From Sphingobacteriaceae bacterium (GTDB lineage Bacteria > Bacteroidota > Bacteroidia > B-17B0 > Aurantibacillaceae), in assembly GCA_016715905.1 (NCBI GenBank), contig JADJXI010000007.1, forward strand, positions 124,001 through 188,000: a DNA stretch of 64,000 bases, in the 5' to 3' direction. Every line of letters begins with the position of its first letter. Position 1 is the stretch's first letter. Positions 62,458-64,000 of this stretch are shown here, piece by piece. A program made the translations under genes and the position numbers. Below the pieces are notes generated by a model, which worked only from the letters and a program-made list of their open reading frames with translations, ran no database searches and was not told the DNA's origin.

Positions 62458-64000
62458 ATGACAAAAAAGAAGAAAAATAAAAGATACCTTTTTGAAGAAG
62501 TATTGGATTTTTTGAAACACAACGATTCAAAAAGTTTTAACTACAAACAAATTGGCGCCGCCATGGAATTAAGTAACGACAGTGATCGTGTTGAATTAAT
62601 AGAGGTATTACAAGCTTTAAAACAACAAGGATTTGTGATAGAAGGAGAAGTTGGAAAATTTCAGGTAAAAGAAACAAAAAAATTTATTACCGGCACTATT
62701 GATTTTACATCGCAAGCCACAGCTTTTGTTATACACAGTGATAGCGATAGTGATATTTACATTCCTGCTAAAAAAACAAAGGATGCACTGCAAGGCGATT
62801 TGGTAAAAATTCAGCTGGACTCCAAGCACAGAGGGAAACGTAAGGAAGGAACAGTAGTAGAAGTAATTAAACGGGCAAAAACAGAATTTGTAGGAACCAT
62901 TAAAATTAGTCCGAAATTCGCATTTGTAATTGCAGATCATTCTAAAATTCATGTTGATTTTTTTGTTCGACTCAATCAAATCAACGGTGCAAAAGACGGA
63001 CAAAAAGTGTTGATACGGTTAGTCGAATGGAAAGAAAAAGAACAAAATCCAACCGCTGAGGTTATTCAAGTATTTGGCAATCCGGGTGAACATAAAACAG
63101 AAATGAATGCCATCATGGCTGAATATGGTTTGCCCACACAATTTCCGGATGCCATTGAGTATGAAGCAAAAAAATTACCTACAGAAATTACTGAAGAGGA
63201 AATAAAATTGCGACGCGACTTTCGGAAAATCACAACTTTTACCATTGATCCTAACGATGCAAAAGATTTTGACGATGCACTTTCTCTACAAAAATTAGAA
63301 AATGGTTTATGGGAAGTGGGTGTACACATTGCAGATGTTACGCATTATTTAAAACCTAAAACAGCTTTGGATAAAGAAGCATTAAACAGAGCAACTAGTG
63401 TGTATTTAGTTGATAGATGCATTCCTATGCTTCCCGAAGTGTTAAGTAATTTTGTTTGTTCATTGCGACCTGATGAAGAAAAATATTGCTTTAGTGCTGT
63501 TTTTGAAATGGATGATAACGCTGTGGTTCACAACCAATGGTTTGGTAAAACCATAATTTTAAGTGATAGAAGATTCGCCTATGAAGAAGTTCAAACCATA
63601 ATTGAAGAACAAAAGGGCGAATATAGCACCCAAATTTTAGTGCTTGATAAACTGGCGAAAAAATTAAGACAAGAACGAACAGCTCATGGTTCTATTTTCT
63701 TTGATAAAGCCGAAGTGAAATTTAAGTTAGACGATGAAGGAAGTCCGGTTGGTGTGTTTTTCAAAACGCAAAAAGATGCGCATAAATTAATTGAAGATTT
63801 TATGCTATTGGCGAACCGAAAAGTTGCCGAATTTTTGGGTGGAAAAAAGGAAGAAGGTAAAACCAATACTAAAAAAACTAAAAACAGTAACGAGAATTTA
63901 TGCATTTATCGTATTCACGATATACCAAATGATGAAAAATTACAGGAGTTAAGCGGAATGGCTGCTAGATTTGGGCATAAAATGAATATTTCAGATAAAA
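62458..64000 (+). CDS. rnr: Ribonuclease R, N-terminal 514 codons (partial)
   Basis: The gene runs off the window; ATG 62458 begins MTKKKKNKRYLFEEVL. In order: winged-helix-like N terminus (about 8-60), cold-shock-like domains (about 75-220), then the RNB nuclease domain with DPNDAKDFDDALSL (residues 264-276, the metal-binding aspartates) and VGVHIADVTHYLKP. A Lys/Glu-rich insertion (GKKEEGKTNTKKTKNSNE) lies near residue 465, inside RNB. The exoribonuclease degrades structured RNA 3' to 5'. The S1 domain and Lys-rich tail should be beyond the edge. Confidence 0.94.
   Translation, partial: MTKKKKNKRYLFEEVLDFLKHNDSKSFNYKQIGAAMELSNDSDRVELIEVLQALKQQGFVIEGEVGKFQVKETKKFITGTIDFTSQATAFVIHSDSDSDIYIPAKKTKDALQGDLVKIQLDSKHRGKRKEGTVVEVIKRAKTEFVGTIKISPKFAFVIADHSKIHVDFFVRLNQINGAKDGQKVLIRLVEWKEKEQNPTAEVIQVFGNPGEHKTEMNAIMAEYGLPTQFPDAIEYEAKKLPTEITEEEIKLRRDFRKITTFTIDPNDAKDFDDALSLQKLENGLWEVGVHIADVTHYLKPKTALDKEALNRATSVYLVDRCIPMLPEVLSNFVCSLRPDEEKYCFSAVFEMDDNAVVHNQWFGKTIILSDRRFAYEEVQTIIEEQKGEYSTQILVLDKLAKKLRQERTAHGSIFFDKAEVKFKLDDEGSPVGVFFKTQKDAHKLIEDFMLLANRKVAEFLGGKKEEGKTNTKKTKNSNENLCIYRIHDIPNDEKLQELSGMAARFGHKMNISDK

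Noticed and set aside
62617..63905. Minus-strand open frames under the RNase R gene
   Set aside because: They are shadows of a well-supported coding frame with RNase R motifs; the minus-strand translations show no family features.

Overview
The window is an AT-rich chromosomal segment of a member of the Bacteroidota. The evidence is a zinc metalloprotease with a C-terminal type IX secretion sorting domain, the end of a PorG-like (DUF6089) outer-membrane protein, many N-terminal lipoboxes, Bacteroidota-style promoter boxes (TTTG, about 19 bases, TAnnTTTG), weak or absent Shine-Dalgarno sequences, and family sets typical of the phylum (YbbR, DUF1573, DUF1015, OmpP1/FadL-like, PD40). I cannot name genus or species. 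I see no rRNA, tRNA, prophage, transposase or CRISPR array. Most of the window is housekeeping, with genes densely packed and often overlapping by 1-10 bases.

Layout. 1-3413: end of the PorG-like gene, then DUF1573 lipoprotein, yajC, YbbR, coaE, queE. 3562-9000: aconitase, a propeller-repeat lipoprotein, a tiny Cys-rich lipoprotein and a DegP/HtrA protease. 9117-14647: an overlapping run of a membrane-anchored protein, dapF, an unknown protein, a GNAT acetyltransferase, a seven-heme cytochrome lipoprotein with a TPR tail, and mltG. 14651-24100 (minus strand): lipidated SPFH protein, mgtE, a HEAT-like protein, an EamA permease, YggS, DUF1015, a 3-phosphoglycerate dehydrogenase-like enzyme, a FadL-like barrel and a Tyr/Asn-rich lipoprotein. 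24236-28517: proS, a conserved unknown, an LpxD-like acyltransferase and a GT4 glycosyltransferase.

28717-34314 is the most interesting locus. Three co-directional genes look like MksF/JetA, MksE/JetB and the SMC-like ATPase MksB/JetC, with no MksG/JetD nuclease gene beside them. This suggests a nuclease-free Mks condensin in a housekeeping setting and not a complete Wadjet plasmid-defence operon. 34338-43606: smpB, GNAT, yicC, an EamA permease, a metal-receptor protein broken by a 7-A homopolymer frameshift, a universal stress protein, fumC, trxA and a YfhO-family membrane protein.

43739-49773 holds surface-polysaccharide genes: WbpD-like, WbpB-like and WbpA/WbpO-like nucleotide-sugar enzymes behind a near-consensus promoter, a secreted unknown, rfbB, and a small secreted CHAP/NlpC-like protein. 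49774-50242 is the only gene-free stretch over 300 bases and carries a nest of inverted repeats that looks like a dispersed intergenic element. 50243-64000: tadA, the secreted M43 protease, purK, a TPR-PD40-SPOR protein, an ABC-F ATPase whose second P-loop is degenerate, msrA, rarA and the first 514 codons of RNase R, cut by the window edge.

Three gene-structure anomalies deserve checking: the frameshift at 37847-37853; an EamA gene (17470-18414) whose first membrane helix lies upstream of any standard start and directly after the yggS stop in the same frame; and a stop-to-stop coding-like remnant antisense in 28530-28710. All assignments come from reading the translated sequence; no database search was run.
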